DNA of 64,000 nucleotides from Chitinophagaceae bacterium (lineage in GTDB: Bacteria; Bacteroidota; Bacteroidia; Chitinophagales; Chitinophagaceae): NCBI GenBank assembly GCA_016721085.1, contig JADKJI010000004.1, positions 62,001 to 126,000 on the forward strand. Reading direction: 5' to 3'. The notes under the pieces were generated by a model. The model was not told the origin of the DNA and made no database searches. It worked only from the letters and a program-made list of their open reading frames with translations. Each line of letters opens with the position of its first letter. Within the stretch, counting starts at the first letter, position 1. A program made the position numbers and the translations under genes. This document shows, piece after piece, positions 37,820 to 48,074 of this stretch.

Positions 37820-40533
37820 ATGAAAGTAGCTGTTGCGGTGATAACTGTTGCGGAAACAATTCCGATTGGCAACGCCGCGATTTCTTGAAGAGTACCCTCC
37901 TCACCGCAATGGCCCTTTATGCAAGTCGTTTTAAATCGATTGCTGGTCCATTCACCCCATACGAAATAGAGAACGGAATCCCCTTTGATAAAAAGATTGA
38001 CCCCGCCTGGATACGATCTCTATATGAAAGAGGTAAAGTGACAACCTATACCAAGTCTAAAAATGAATTGGAATTTATCGGCATGCCAGTCGGTGGTATC
38101 ACTACCGGCACACTTTATCTTGCTGGAGATGGCCGCCTATGGCTATGGGATATATTCAACGCCAACCAGGAAGGTATCGATCCAAAAGAAGTGGAATGGA
38201 AAACCGATCTCCATGTTGGGAAAAAAGTAAGGTCAAGAGATGGCTCTGCATATGTAGCACCACCACGATCCAGTGAAATGCGATTGGTGGAACAAGGATT
38301 TGCTTTTAAGATTGAATACGATGGGCGTACGGTTATAAAAAAAATGGAGGGTAATGATTGGACAGAGATAAGATTTGAAGCTACCTACCCAATGGCTACG
38401 ATTCATTATATAGATGATCAGTTACCTGTTTCCATTACAGCTAATGTTTTCTCGCCTTTTATACCATTAGATGATAAGAACTCGGGACTACCTGCTACCA
38501 TCTATTCTTTTTCAGTAAAGAATATTTCAAAAAAACCAGTCGCAGTTTCTATTGTTGGATGGGTGGAGAATAAAGTTGGATTGCGATCAGCTCCCAAGAA
38601 TGCTGTTAGAACCAATGAACTTATTTCCGGGAAAAGTTACTTTGGAATTAAACAAGAGCTGCGATTGTCGGAAAATTTGAAAGGAACAGAAGCCGATATA
38701 GGTTCAATGGGGATTTCAGTACGTAGCGAAAAACTTACTTATCATACCGATTTTGTATTACCTATTACAGCTGCATCGTTTTCTAATTCCGATTCTAAAA
38801 TAACAGATAAGAAAGTAGCTGATTCATTAATAGGAGCCGTAAGCACAAAGCTTCTGGTACAGCCTACAAAAACTAGTACTGCCGATTTTGTTATTGGCTG
38901 GCATTTTCCCAATCTGAAACTACATCCTTCAATACCTGATAAGGGTCGTTATTATAATAGTTTCCTTTCTAATCTTACAGCAGTATTTGATTACGTACAT
39001 CAACACTTTTCTTTTTTGAAACAAACCACAAAAAAGTGGAAAGAAGTTTGGTATGATAGCAGTTTGCCCTATTGGTTTTTGGACAGAACATTCCTGAATA
39101 TCTCAACATTGGCAACTACCACAGCTCATCGTTTTGAATCTGGTCGCTTTTACGCATGGGAAGGTGTAGGTTGTTGCGAAGGTACATGTACTCACGTATG
39201 GCAATATGCGCAGGCACCCGCCCGAATCTTCCCTGGTATTGAAAAAGATACAAGACAGCGAGTGGATCTTGGCTTGTCATTGCAACCAGATGGCATGATG
39301 TGGTATAGGGGAGAAGTAGTAAAAGGTCCGGCCATTGACGGACAAGCTGGCACCATTCTCCGTATTTACAGGGAACACCAGATGAGTGCAAATTCTGGAT
39401 TCCTGATTGCTAACTGGACAAAGATAAAGCTGGCGGTTCAATATGTTATCCGGCAAGACAGGAATAACGATGGTATGGAAGATACTCCTATCGAGAATAC
39501 ATTGGATGCTGTTTGGGATGGTGAAATTTCATGGCTGGTTGGATTATGCATTGCTGCTGTAAAGGCGGGTGAGCAGATGGCTATTGAAATGAATGATATG
39601 GAGTTTGCGGCTATCTGTGAAGCGTATGTAGCAAAGGGAATGAAGAACATGGAAGAGAAGTTATTTAATGGAGAATATTTCATTCATCGACCCGATGCAG
39701 AGAAAGGAAGACAGAAGTTAGGGTCATATAATACTTGCCATATTGATCAGGTGTACGGACAAAGCTGGGCGCATCAGGTGGCGATAGGAAGAGTAATTGA
39801 TAAAGAAAAGACAGTGGCTGCATTAAAGGCCTTATGGAAATATAATTTCACGCCTGATGTTGGGCCTTATATAAAAGAACATTTGGGTGGCAGGCCTTAC
39901 GCATTGGAAGGTGAAGGGGGAATGATAATGAATACGAATCCAAAAAACGAGGCTAAACCTTATGGTGAGAATGTAACATGGCAATTGGGCTATTTCCACG
40001 AATGCATGAGTGGCTTTGAACATCAGGTGGCAGCCCATATGATGGCAGAAGGTATGGTGGAAGAATCGTTAATACTGACGCGTATGATTCACGACAGATA
40101 TCATGCTGCAAAAAGAAATCCATTTAATGAAATCGAATGCAGTGATCACTATGCCCGTGCAATGGCGAGCTATGGCACTTTCATTACCGCCTGCGGATTT
40201 GAGTATCATGGCCCCAAGGGCTATATGAAATTCGCTCCAAAAATAGGATCTGATAATTTCAAAGCACCTTTCACTTCAGCTGAAGGATGGGGAACATTCC
40301 AGCAAAAATTTGCAAATGGAAAAATGAAAGCAAGTGTAGTGATTAAGTTTGGAAACTTGCGTTTGAATTCTTTTGGATTAGAAAGTTCAAAAAATGTTAG
40401 TGGTTTGCAGGTTACGCTGAATGGAAATAGAATTCCTGCAACGATGAAGAAGGATACTAATTCAGTAGTAGTGAATTTTGAAAAAGAGGTTATTATTAAG
40501 GAAGGTGGGCGATTGGAGTTTAGTTTCATTTAA
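37820..40533 (+). CDS. GH116 glycosidase (non-lysosomal glucosylceramidase-like), Tat-exported (start region frameshifted)
   Basis: About 904 residues. The clean frame has only a TTG at 37885, but coding sequence clearly extends upstream as CCGDNCCGNNSDWQRRDFLKST, a Tat signal preceded by cysteines. One more A in the run at 37823-37825 would give an ATG start at 37820 reading MKSSCCGD. The body is GH116: FIGMPVGGITTGTLYLAGDG, WYDSSLPYWFLDRTFLN, CEGTCTHVWQYAQAPARIFP, and ENVTWQLGYFHECMSGFEHQVAAHMMAEGM. Activities in the family are beta-glucosidase, beta-xylosidase and N-acetylglucosaminidase. The product folds before export. It is divergent from GH172 and convergent with GH125. Confidence 0.9.
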
Positions 40534-40543
40534 GGCAAGTACA

Positions 40544-40608
40544 TTTAACCGCAGAGACGCGGAGACGCAGAGAAACAGCCCCTGCGTCTCCGCGTCTCTG
40601 CGGTTAAA
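40544..40608. repeat. GC-rich hairpin repeat, copy 5
   Basis: Two perfectly complementary 27-base arms, beginning tttaaccgcagagacgcgga, flank an 11-base loop between the convergent GH116 and GH125 genes. The A/T ends make it a good bidirectional terminator. Confidence 0.92.
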
Positions 40609-40612
40609 AAAT

Positions 40613-42046
40613 CTATAGACCTCTCAGTAAACCAGGCTTCTCCCCATGCAACTTCATTATCAACTCCCCAAATAATGTATTCGCCCAGGCAAACCATTTT
40701 CTCGTGAATTTAGTTGCATCATCTTTATGAAATGATTCATGCATGAAGCCAGTACCAGCGTGTGTGGCTATCAGGTTTTTTACACAATGATTGATTTCCT
40801 TATTGTCAATACTTGTAATGGCTCTTAATATGATGCTCATTGGCCAGATGGTATCAGCGCCTGTATGCGGACCACCAACGCCTTCACCCGCCTTCCCTTT
40901 ATAGAAGAAAGGATTGTTTTCACTCAACACAACTTTTCTTGTATTTTGATAGAGTGGATCAGTTGCTTTTATGGCGCCGAGATAAGGGAGTGATAATAAT
41001 GATGGCACGTTGGCATCATCCATCATATGAAAGCTTCCATAACCATTCACTTCAAAGGCAATTATCCTTCCGAATTTTGGATGCTGGATTATACCGTGTT
41101 CGTTTACCGCTTTCTTCACTTCTTGTTGTAGAGCTTTTGCCTTTGCCGCTAATGCAGTTTCGTTCACAGCATACAATGAAAGCAACTCTGCCATTTGCCC
41201 CAATATCTCAATAGCAAAAAGATTGCTTGGTATAAGGAATGGCAATAAAGTACAATCATCGCTAGGACGGAATGTTGAAACAATCAATCCGCAAGGTTTT
41301 ACAGGATAGCCAAAGCCACTCAATGGAACACCGTCTGTTGCCCATGCAGTTGTTCGCTGGAAACTATATGGGCCATTATTGTTTTTTCTTTGTTGTTCTG
41401 TGAATGTTTGGATGATCAGTTTCATCGCTTCTTTCCAATTGCTATCGAATACGCTTGTATCACCGGTTTGTTTCCAATAACCATAAGAGAGTCTTACAGG
41501 ATAACAAAGGCTATCAATCTCCCACTTCCTTTCATGAATACCCGGTTTCATTTTCGTGATGTCATCTTTCCATTCACTTACTTTATTAAAATCTTTATAG
41601 AACGCATTTGCATAGGGATCCAACAAAATGCATTTCATCTGTCGGTTAATCACCCCTTTAATCAATTGTTTTAGTTCAGGGTCGTTTTTTGTAAGGGGAA
41701 TATAAGGCCACACTTGAGCGGTACTATCACGAAGCCACATGGCATCGATATCACCAGTAATTACATAGGTATCTGGTTTGCCATCTATGATTTCAAAATC
41801 AACAGTGGTATCGAGGGTATTAGGGAAGCAGTTTTCAAATAACCAACCCAACTCTTTATTAGGAAGATCCTTTTTCACTTTTTCAATCATGGCTTCTACC
41901 GCTTTGCTGGTAAACTTCCTTTGAGCTAATGGAGGTCGGTTACTTATGAATGCATTTCCGGGTAAAGCAAAAGCCTTTGTTTTATCAAGGAATAATCCCG
42001 CACTAAGTAAACTGGCTGTTTGTACGAACTGACGTCTGCTTGCCAT
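40613..42046 (-). CDS. GH125 exo-alpha-1,6-mannosidase
   Basis: 477 residues from ATG 42046, preferred over the upstream start at 42097 because it begins the Tat-type signal MASRRQFVQTASLLSAG. GH125 marks are clear: TYVITGDIDAMWLRDSTAQVWPY, GIHERKWEIDSLCYPVRLSYGYWKQTGD, and RPSDDCTLLPFLIPSN. These enzymes release alpha-1,6-mannose by inversion from N-glycan or yeast-type mannan cores. The product is exported. It is convergent with GH116 across a hairpin repeat and divergent from the arginase-family gene. Together with GH130, it points to mannose-containing substrates. Confidence 0.93.
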   Translation of the reverse strand: MASRRQFVQTASLLSAGLFLDKTKAFALPGNAFISNRPPLAQRKFTSKAVEAMIEKVKKDLPNKELGWLFENCFPNTLDTTVDFEIIDGKPDTYVITGDIDAMWLRDSTAQVWPYIPLTKNDPELKQLIKGVINRQMKCILLDPYANAFYKDFNKVSEWKDDITKMKPGIHERKWEIDSLCYPVRLSYGYWKQTGDTSVFDSNWKEAMKLIIQTFTEQQRKNNNGPYSFQRTTAWATDGVPLSGFGYPVKPCGLIVSTFRPSDDCTLLPFLIPSNLFAIEILGQMAELLSLYAVNETALAAKAKALQQEVKKAVNEHGIIQHPKFGRIIAFEVNGYGSFHMMDDANVPSLLSLPYLGAIKATDPLYQNTRKVVLSENNPFFYKGKAGEGVGGPHTGADTIWPMSIILRAITSIDNKEINHCVKNLIATHAGTGFMHESFHKDDATKFTRKWFAWANTLFGELIMKLHGEKPGLLRGL

Positions 42047-42223
42047 GAATTTGATTTTCGATTGTTTAAAATATTCTATGTGTACAAATCTAAGCAATAG
42101 CGGTATCTGTTTCTTATCGAATATTCACCAGTTTGTGGAATTTCAGGAAATGATTCGTTGACTAAATCTGCTTGAGTTATGAATAATTTTACTTTCTTTA
42201 TGGTGAACTGAAATATTTGGGAT

Positions 42224-43015
42224 ATGATACAGCTTCTGGGAATTCCATACGATAGCAATTCTTCTTTTTTAAAGGGGCCTTCTTTAGCCCCAGCAAGAAT
42301 ACGACTTATGGAACAGGAGGGATCTGCCAATTCTTTTGCAGAAAGCGGATTAGAAGTTATAGCTGGAAGAAGTTATATCGATCAGGGATATATTCAATTC
42401 CCAACCACAGATCCCAAAAAGGCATTCGCCATCATTAAGGAAAATATCAGGGAACGATTACAAGCTTCAGATAAGGTATTAAGTATTGGTGGAGATCATT
42501 CCGTTAGTTGGCCCATACTAGATGCCTATACCGATAAGTACCCTGGTCTGCATATTCTTCACCTGGATGCACATACCGACCTCTATGAAAATTTTGATGA
42601 TAATCCTTTTTCGCACGCATCCCCTTTTGCGAGATTGGCTGAAAAAAAGAAAGCAGGGTCTATTACACAGGTTGGTATAAGAACTCTCACAACACATCAC
42701 AGGGAACAGGCCAAAAAATTCGGTATTTCCATAATTGAAATGAAAGATTTCAATTTCGATTTTATTCAGAAACTGAAAGGACCTCTTTATATTTCTCTTG
42801 ATTTGGATGTATTGGATCCGGCATTTGCTCCTGGTGTTTCTCATCATGAGCCTGGTGGACTTAGCACCCGGCAATTATTACAGATCATACAATCAATTAA
42901 TGTAGGAGTAGTCGGAGCTGATATTGTGGAGTATAACCCAACACGGGATACCAATAATATGACGGCAATGGTTGGGTATAAAATGATGAAAGAGTTGGTT
43001 GCCAAAATGGTCTAA
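42224..43015 (+). CDS. Arginase/agmatinase family ureohydrolase
   Basis: 263 cytoplasmic residues. The Mn2+ ligands are present in order: His in SIGGDHSVSWP, Asp-x-His-x-Asp in LDAHTDLYE, and Asp-x-Asp in SLDLDVLDPAFAPG. SHHEPGG carries the conserved Glu. The family hydrolyses guanidino groups (agmatine to putrescine, arginine to ornithine, or formiminoglutamate). The short length and VSHHEPGG loop fit the agmatinase side better than classical arginase, but substrate is not certain. It is a single gene with ~175 bp on its left and 93 bp to the DUF5916 gene. Confidence 0.85.
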   Translation: MIQLLGIPYDSNSSFLKGPSLAPARIRLMEQEGSANSFAESGLEVIAGRSYIDQGYIQFPTTDPKKAFAIIKENIRERLQASDKVLSIGGDHSVSWPILDAYTDKYPGLHILHLDAHTDLYENFDDNPFSHASPFARLAEKKKAGSITQVGIRTLTTHHREQAKKFGISIIEMKDFNFDFIQKLKGPLYISLDLDVLDPAFAPGVSHHEPGGLSTRQLLQIIQSINVGVVGADIVEYNPTRDTNNMTAMVGYKMMKELVAKMV

Positions 43016-43117
43016 GCAAAAAGCTGTAGTAGAAAATCTACGGGTAAATCCATCAACAAAATTGCCTGGCTGTAAGTATTCTCCAGAAATTTTTAATATT
43101 TTCATTTTTTGCCTGCC

Positions 43118-45322
43118 ATGCGATATCTTTTTAGCCTTTTATTATTTACTTCATTCGCTTCATTTGCGCAGGATGCTGATGTGTTTAAGCCTGATTCTAT
43201 TCGGAAAGTATTGGAAGCCTCTCAAATCAAATCATCTATAAAGATTGATGGCGTTTTGAAGGAAGAGGAATGGAAAAGCGCTTTGCCTTCTCCACGATTC
43301 ATTCAGGTAGAACCACATCAGGGGGTGCTATCAGATTTTGAAACAACAGTAAAAGTCCTTTATAATAAACAGTTCCTTTACTTCGGTGTATTCTCAAGAG
43401 ATTCATTGGGAAAAAAGGCGATCCGGGCTACAGATTTCAAGAGGGACTTCAATTTTGCCCAGCACGATCTGCTAACATTGTCGTTCGACGGATTCAATGA
43501 TAAACGTAACGCCATGGCACTAGCTACAAATGCTTATGGAGTGCAACGTGACCTCTTATCGTTTGATGATTATTATTACGATGTTGATTGGGATGGGCTT
43601 TGGAAAGTACGGACTACAAGAACAGACTCGGGATGGTACGCAGAAATAGCTATTCCCTGGCAAACACTCCGATATCCAAAAATCACAGATTCTGTTCAGG
43701 AATGGGGATTCAATATCTATCGTAATCGAAGATTAACGAATGAAATTTCCGCTTTCTCACCTTTCCCTCGTTCATTTTCATCTTTACGAATGGACTATGC
43801 AGGAATCTTAAAGAATTTGCAACCTCCTCCTCCTAAACCTAATATCAGGGTACAGCCTTATCTGCTTACTTCTTATGAAAGATTAAAGGTAGAAGGACAG
43901 AAACCGGATGAAAGCACAAGTTTCAAATTAGGGGGTGAAGTGAAATGGGCTATCAATCCAAATGCAGTTCTTGATCTTACAGTGAATACAGATTTTGCGC
44001 AAGCTGATGCTGACAGACAAGTAAATAATGTAACCCGTTTCTCCGTTTTCTTCCCTGAAAGAAGACAGTTTTTCCTCGAGAATGCCTCTTTGTTTGGAAT
44101 TGGGGTTAGCCGCAATCCAGATGAATCGGGAGGTAATATGCGTATCCAGCCATTCTTTAGCAGACGTATTGGTTTAGATGATGATGGCAATCAGATACCG
44201 ATTGAAGTTGGTGGCCGGTTTGTGTATCGTTCTTCCAAAAGAAACTATGGTGCCATGTTGATGCGTCAGAAAGAAGTGGATGCTTCTCCTGCAACGAACT
44301 TCCTTGTAGCCCGTTACTCTGAAAACTTGGGTAAGCAAAACAGGATAGGGACATTGGTAACTGTTAAGAACCAACCTAACGGATCCAATGTTGTTGGATC
44401 AGTTGATGGTTTTTTCCGTTTAGGTGAATCGCATTCAGTTAATACGATGGTGTCTGTTTCCAACACCAGTGCCACAGGAAAGAGTGGAGTTTCGGCTTAT
44501 GCCCAATATTATTATATAAGCAATCAATTGAAGATATGGTGGACGCAGTCCATTGTTTCGAAAGATTTTGATCCCCAACTTGGATTTGTTTCCCGCACAA
44601 ATGTAATCGGTACCACTCCTGGCATTTTTTGGTGGTACAGAGGAAAACGTTTGCCATTCAAGAAATGGTTAAGAGCCTATGAACCGAGTATCTTCCCTGA
44701 ATTCTATCATCAGGTTTCAACAGGAAAATTAGTGGAGCGTACATGGACTGTTTATCCTGTTTGGCTGAATTTGCAGAGCGGTGCTTATTTCGGATATAGT
44801 ATCACTCCAACTTACCAATATCTTACAGAGAACTTTGAACCACTAGGAGTGAGAATTCTTACTGGTGGCTATAACTATGTAAGAAACCAGATCTATGCAA
44901 GTACAGATCCCTCACGAAAATTAAACCTTCAGGTTATCTATAATTGGGGAACCTATTTCAATGGTAAACTTGAATCGGGCGACTGGACATTGCAATTTGC
45001 GCCATCGCCTCATTTTTCATTGTCGGGAAGATTTAACAGGAACTATTTTAAAAGTGTTGGTGAATCTGATACCACTACAAGGATTGATTTATATTCTTTA
45101 GAAGGAAGATTTGCATTGAATCCAAGACTTCAATTGATAGGGTTCTATCAGCATAATGCAGAGAGTAATAGTCAGAATTATAATGTGAGATTGTCATGGG
45201 AGTACCAGCCCTTATCTTATATCTATGTTGTGCTGAATCATCGCGATTTTCAGGATTTGACACTAAAAAGAAATACGCAAGATCAGGCTATTTTCAAGAT
45301 CAGCTATCTTAAACAGTTTTAG
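43118..45322 (+). CDS. DUF5916 outer-membrane protein with CBM9-like domain
   Basis: 734 residues from the ATG at 43118, which begins the signal peptide MRYLFSLLLFTSFASFAQ. Residues ~40-215 form a CBM9-like beta-sandwich (IKIDGVLKEEEWKSA, VLYNKQFLYFGVFSRDS, GWYAEIAIPWQTLRYP). The rest is DUF5916, predicted as a large beta-barrel (NTDFAQADADRQVNNVTRFSVFFPERRQFFLEN is its signature) ending in an aromatic-rich last strand. The family is common in Bacteroidota and its function is unknown; a carbohydrate link is inferred only from the sandwich domain. It is followed by a GMC oxidoreductase gene 56 bp on. Confidence 0.88.
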   Translation: MRYLFSLLLFTSFASFAQDADVFKPDSIRKVLEASQIKSSIKIDGVLKEEEWKSALPSPRFIQVEPHQGVLSDFETTVKVLYNKQFLYFGVFSRDSLGKKAIRATDFKRDFNFAQHDLLTLSFDGFNDKRNAMALATNAYGVQRDLLSFDDYYYDVDWDGLWKVRTTRTDSGWYAEIAIPWQTLRYPKITDSVQEWGFNIYRNRRLTNEISAFSPFPRSFSSLRMDYAGILKNLQPPPPKPNIRVQPYLLTSYERLKVEGQKPDESTSFKLGGEVKWAINPNAVLDLTVNTDFAQADADRQVNNVTRFSVFFPERRQFFLENASLFGIGVSRNPDESGGNMRIQPFFSRRIGLDDDGNQIPIEVGGRFVYRSSKRNYGAMLMRQKEVDASPATNFLVARYSENLGKQNRIGTLVTVKNQPNGSNVVGSVDGFFRLGESHSVNTMVSVSNTSATGKSGVSAYAQYYYISNQLKIWWTQSIVSKDFDPQLGFVSRTNVIGTTPGIFWWYRGKRLPFKKWLRAYEPSIFPEFYHQVSTGKLVERTWTVYPVWLNLQSGAYFGYSITPTYQYLTENFEPLGVRILTGGYNYVRNQIYASTDPSRKLNLQVIYNWGTYFNGKLESGDWTLQFAPSPHFSLSGRFNRNYFKSVGESDTTTRIDLYSLEGRFALNPRLQLIGFYQHNAESNSQNYNVRLSWEYQPLSYIYVVLNHRDFQDLTLKRNTQDQAIFKISYLKQF

Positions 45323-45378
45323 GAATAAACTTATTGCCATCATAGTTTTTCAGGAGTAAAACGATGTAACTTACTATC

Positions 45379-46938
45379 ATGTTCGATTACGACTATATAA
45401 TTATCGGTAGTGGCTTTGGCGGCTCTGTTTCTGCATTGCGTTTAGCAGAGAAAGGCTATTCCGTACTTGTAATCGAAAAAGGTAAATGGTTTAATAAACC
45501 GGAAGACTTTCCAACTACCAATTGGAATCTCAGGAAATGGTTATGGAATCCACGATTAGGGTTACAAGGATTTTTTAAGATGAGTTTCTTTCGGCATGTT
45601 GGTGTTTTGAGTGGGGTAGGAGTTGGAGGAGGGTCATTGGTATATGCCAACACTTTGCCTATACCAGGAAAAGAATTTTTTAATTCGGGTTCATGGAATG
45701 GATTAGCTGATTGGGAGAATGAGCTTCAACCTTTCTATTCAGAAGCTAAGAGAATGTTAGGTGCTTCCGAACATCCTTATATGAGCCGAAGTGAAAAAGT
45801 GATGCTGCAATTGGCGAAGGATATGGGAGATGAAAAGAAATTTGAGAAGACAGAGGTTGCTGTCTATTTCGGAACCCCTGAAGTAACAGTGCCTGACCCT
45901 TATTTCAACGGGAAAGGTCCTGATAGAACCGGATGCAAACTTTGTGGTGGCTGTATGCTGGGTTGTCGATTCAATTCAAAGAATACACTTGATAAGAACT
46001 ATTTATACCTCGCGCAGCAATTGGGTGTTACCATTCTTGCTGAAACAGAAGTGTATGATGTGAAACCGCTGAGCGAAGATGGATCTGATGGCTACGAAAT
46101 TTTATTTAAAGACAGTTTGCATAGATGGGGTAAGAAAGGGAAACTAAAAGCAAAAGGAGTTATATTCTCTGGTGGAGTGATGGGTACAATGAATCTGCTA
46201 CTGAAACTGAAACGCAGCTCTTTACCTAATCTATCTGAAAAGTTAGGAACAGGTGTAAGAACAAATTCAGAAAGCCTGATAGGAGTAACTACAAGGGAGA
46301 AAATTTCTTTCTCAGAAGGAATCGCTATCGGTTCTATTGTTCATATAGATGAGCATCGTTCTGTAGAGCCCGTAAAATACTCTGAAGGTGCTGGCTTCTG
46401 GCGAATCTTCATGGCGCCAATGGTGAAAGGAAAGTCTTTTGTGGTAAGACTTTTCAATATGATAAAAGCTTTCTTCACTCATCCAATCGATTACTTAAAA
46501 ACAGCTTTTGTTGACGATTGGAGTAAACGTACCCAGATATTACTTTATATGGAAAGCATCGATTCATCACTAAGTTTTCGAAAGAATAGCTGGGGTGGAT
46601 TGTCATCATCATTAGACAGCGGCCCTGCGCCAACAGCTTTTAATCCGCAGGCTCAGGAAATAGCTAACAAAGTGGAAACTATAATAAATGGCCGTGCCAT
46701 GGTGATGAGTACAGAAGCCTTATTCGGTATTCCTACCACAGCACATATACTTGGAGGGGCATGCATGGGTTCAGATGCTTCTAATGGCGTTATCGATAAG
46801 AACAACCATGTTTTCAATTATAAGAATATGATGGTTTGTGATGGAAGTATGATCTCTGCAAATCCGGGTGTTAATCCTAGTCTAAGTATTACGGCAATTG
46901 CTGAGAGAGCGATGGGGCTGGTTGCGGGTAAGTCTTGA
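45379..46938 (+). CDS. FAD-dependent GMC oxidoreductase, cholesterol-oxidase-like
   Basis: 519 residues with no signal peptide. The FAD-binding Rossmann motif is IIGSGFGGSVSALRLAEKG (8-26), with VLSGVGVGGGSLVYANTL as the second GMC block and ILGGACMG...NPGVNPSLSITAIAERAMG at the C-terminus. Between them GCKLCGGCMLGCRFNSKNTL holds Cys186, 189, 192 and 196 in ferredoxin-like CxxCxxCxxxC spacing, a feature also seen in the ChoD-like branch. The substrate is an alcohol or sterol-like compound by family; no more can be said. A nearby sterol desaturase and PhyH gene (10 kb to the left) leave open a lipid or sterol role. Confidence 0.85.
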   Translation: MFDYDYIIIGSGFGGSVSALRLAEKGYSVLVIEKGKWFNKPEDFPTTNWNLRKWLWNPRLGLQGFFKMSFFRHVGVLSGVGVGGGSLVYANTLPIPGKEFFNSGSWNGLADWENELQPFYSEAKRMLGASEHPYMSRSEKVMLQLAKDMGDEKKFEKTEVAVYFGTPEVTVPDPYFNGKGPDRTGCKLCGGCMLGCRFNSKNTLDKNYLYLAQQLGVTILAETEVYDVKPLSEDGSDGYEILFKDSLHRWGKKGKLKAKGVIFSGGVMGTMNLLLKLKRSSLPNLSEKLGTGVRTNSESLIGVTTREKISFSEGIAIGSIVHIDEHRSVEPVKYSEGAGFWRIFMAPMVKGKSFVVRLFNMIKAFFTHPIDYLKTAFVDDWSKRTQILLYMESIDSSLSFRKNSWGGLSSSLDSGPAPTAFNPQAQEIANKVETIINGRAMVMSTEALFGIPTTAHILGGACMGSDASNGVIDKNNHVFNYKNMMVCDGSMISANPGVNPSLSITAIAERAMGLVAGKS

Positions 46939-47009
46939 TTTTTTTACCGCGGAGACGCTGAGACGCGGAGGACTTCCCCCTGCGTCTCCGCGTCTCTGCG
47001 GTAAAAAAA
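46939..47009. repeat. GC-rich hairpin repeat, copy 6
   Basis: Seven T, then accgcggagacgctgagacgcg, a short loop, and tgcgtctccgcgtctctgcggt followed by seven A. It lies exactly between convergent genes, so a two-way terminator role is likely. Confidence 0.88.
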
Positions 47010-48059
47010 CTATGGAATTTTCAATGCAATATATTTTATTTTTTTCCGCTTCCACGTATAAACAATATGTACCAACCCATCCTTCGTCTGTATCAAATAA
47101 GGATAAGAAAACTCAACTCCAGGTTCATTTTCCAGAATCAATATATCCTTCCAATTCTTCCCGTCCTTTGAAACAGCCACATTTAAGGGAGTTCTTACAC
47201 CAATGCCTTCGTTATTATCAGAAGATGGTTTTACATTATTATACACCAGCAGATGTGTCCCGTTTTTTAATGTAATAGCATCGATGCCTGAATTATTATT
47301 TGGAAGTTTAGTTTTTGTTAATGCTGTCCATGTTCTTCCATTATCATAACTCCATGTTTCATTGATGCTTCCATCCTGACTTCTACAGATAGCTTGTAGG
47401 GTATTGTTGCCATGATTGAGTATGGCAGGTTGAATGCCGGTTATTGTTTTTCCATCGTTAAGATCCGGACTCTTGCTCCAGGTCTTCCCATTGTCGCGGG
47501 TATATTCAAAATGTACTTTCCATCCGGTCTTTTCTGTACTAGAGGGAAGAATCAATAATCCATTTGCGAGATAAGGGTTGTTGCGGATAGGTCCCAAAAA
47601 ACCATCAGGTATGGCTTCGGCTTTCGACCATGTTTTACCGTTATCAAAAGAACGTTTAAGCCAACCAGTCCAGCCATGCACATTCGGTCCTATCTTATAG
47701 AATAGTATAAGTTCTTTTCCAGGTACCTGATATAAAACAGGATTGTAACAGGCATGTCGAATGGAATCATTTATCCATCCTTCAGCTGCTATAGCGGGTG
47801 CCGACCATTTCCCATTTTGTAAATGGCTGGTATAGATGGAAACATCATCGCTTCCTTCATATTTACCCCCAAACCATGCTGCTACTAGTCCCTTTGGAGT
47901 TTCTACAATAGTAGATGCATGGCAGGAGGGGAAGGGCGCTGTATCATAAATGAATACATCTTTAATAATCCCTTTTCGAAGGGCAGCAGGAATAGAAGAT
48001 TTCTGACCTATCGCTTGTAAAGAAAGGACAAAGCCAATAAAGAGGAATAATTTTTTCAT
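47010..48059 (-). CDS. Sialidase/BNR-repeat family exo-glycosidase
   Basis: 349 residues with a signal peptide (FIGFVLSLQAIGQ). The six-bladed propeller shows Asp-box motifs SFDNGKTW, TRDNGKTW and SYDNGRTW, with a degenerate SKDGKNW. FPSCHASTIVETPKGLVAAWFGGKYEG at the start is typical of the BNR_2 class of bacterial sialidase-like proteins. A catalytic Arg triad cannot be confirmed by eye, so sialidase activity proper is uncertain; related proteins act on rhamnose or other sugars. The gene lies 15 bp downstream of the M24 peptidase gene on the same strand. Confidence 0.8.
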   Translation of the reverse strand: MKKLFLFIGFVLSLQAIGQKSSIPAALRKGIIKDVFIYDTAPFPSCHASTIVETPKGLVAAWFGGKYEGSDDVSIYTSHLQNGKWSAPAIAAEGWINDSIRHACYNPVLYQVPGKELILFYKIGPNVHGWTGWLKRSFDNGKTWSKAEAIPDGFLGPIRNNPYLANGLLILPSSTEKTGWKVHFEYTRDNGKTWSKSPDLNDGKTITGIQPAILNHGNNTLQAICRSQDGSINETWSYDNGRTWTALTKTKLPNNNSGIDAITLKNGTHLLVYNNVKPSSDNNEGIGVRTPLNVAVSKDGKNWKDILILENEPGVEFSYPYLIQTKDGLVHIVYTWKRKKIKYIALKIP

Positions 48060-48074
48060 ATTAATCGGGTACTA

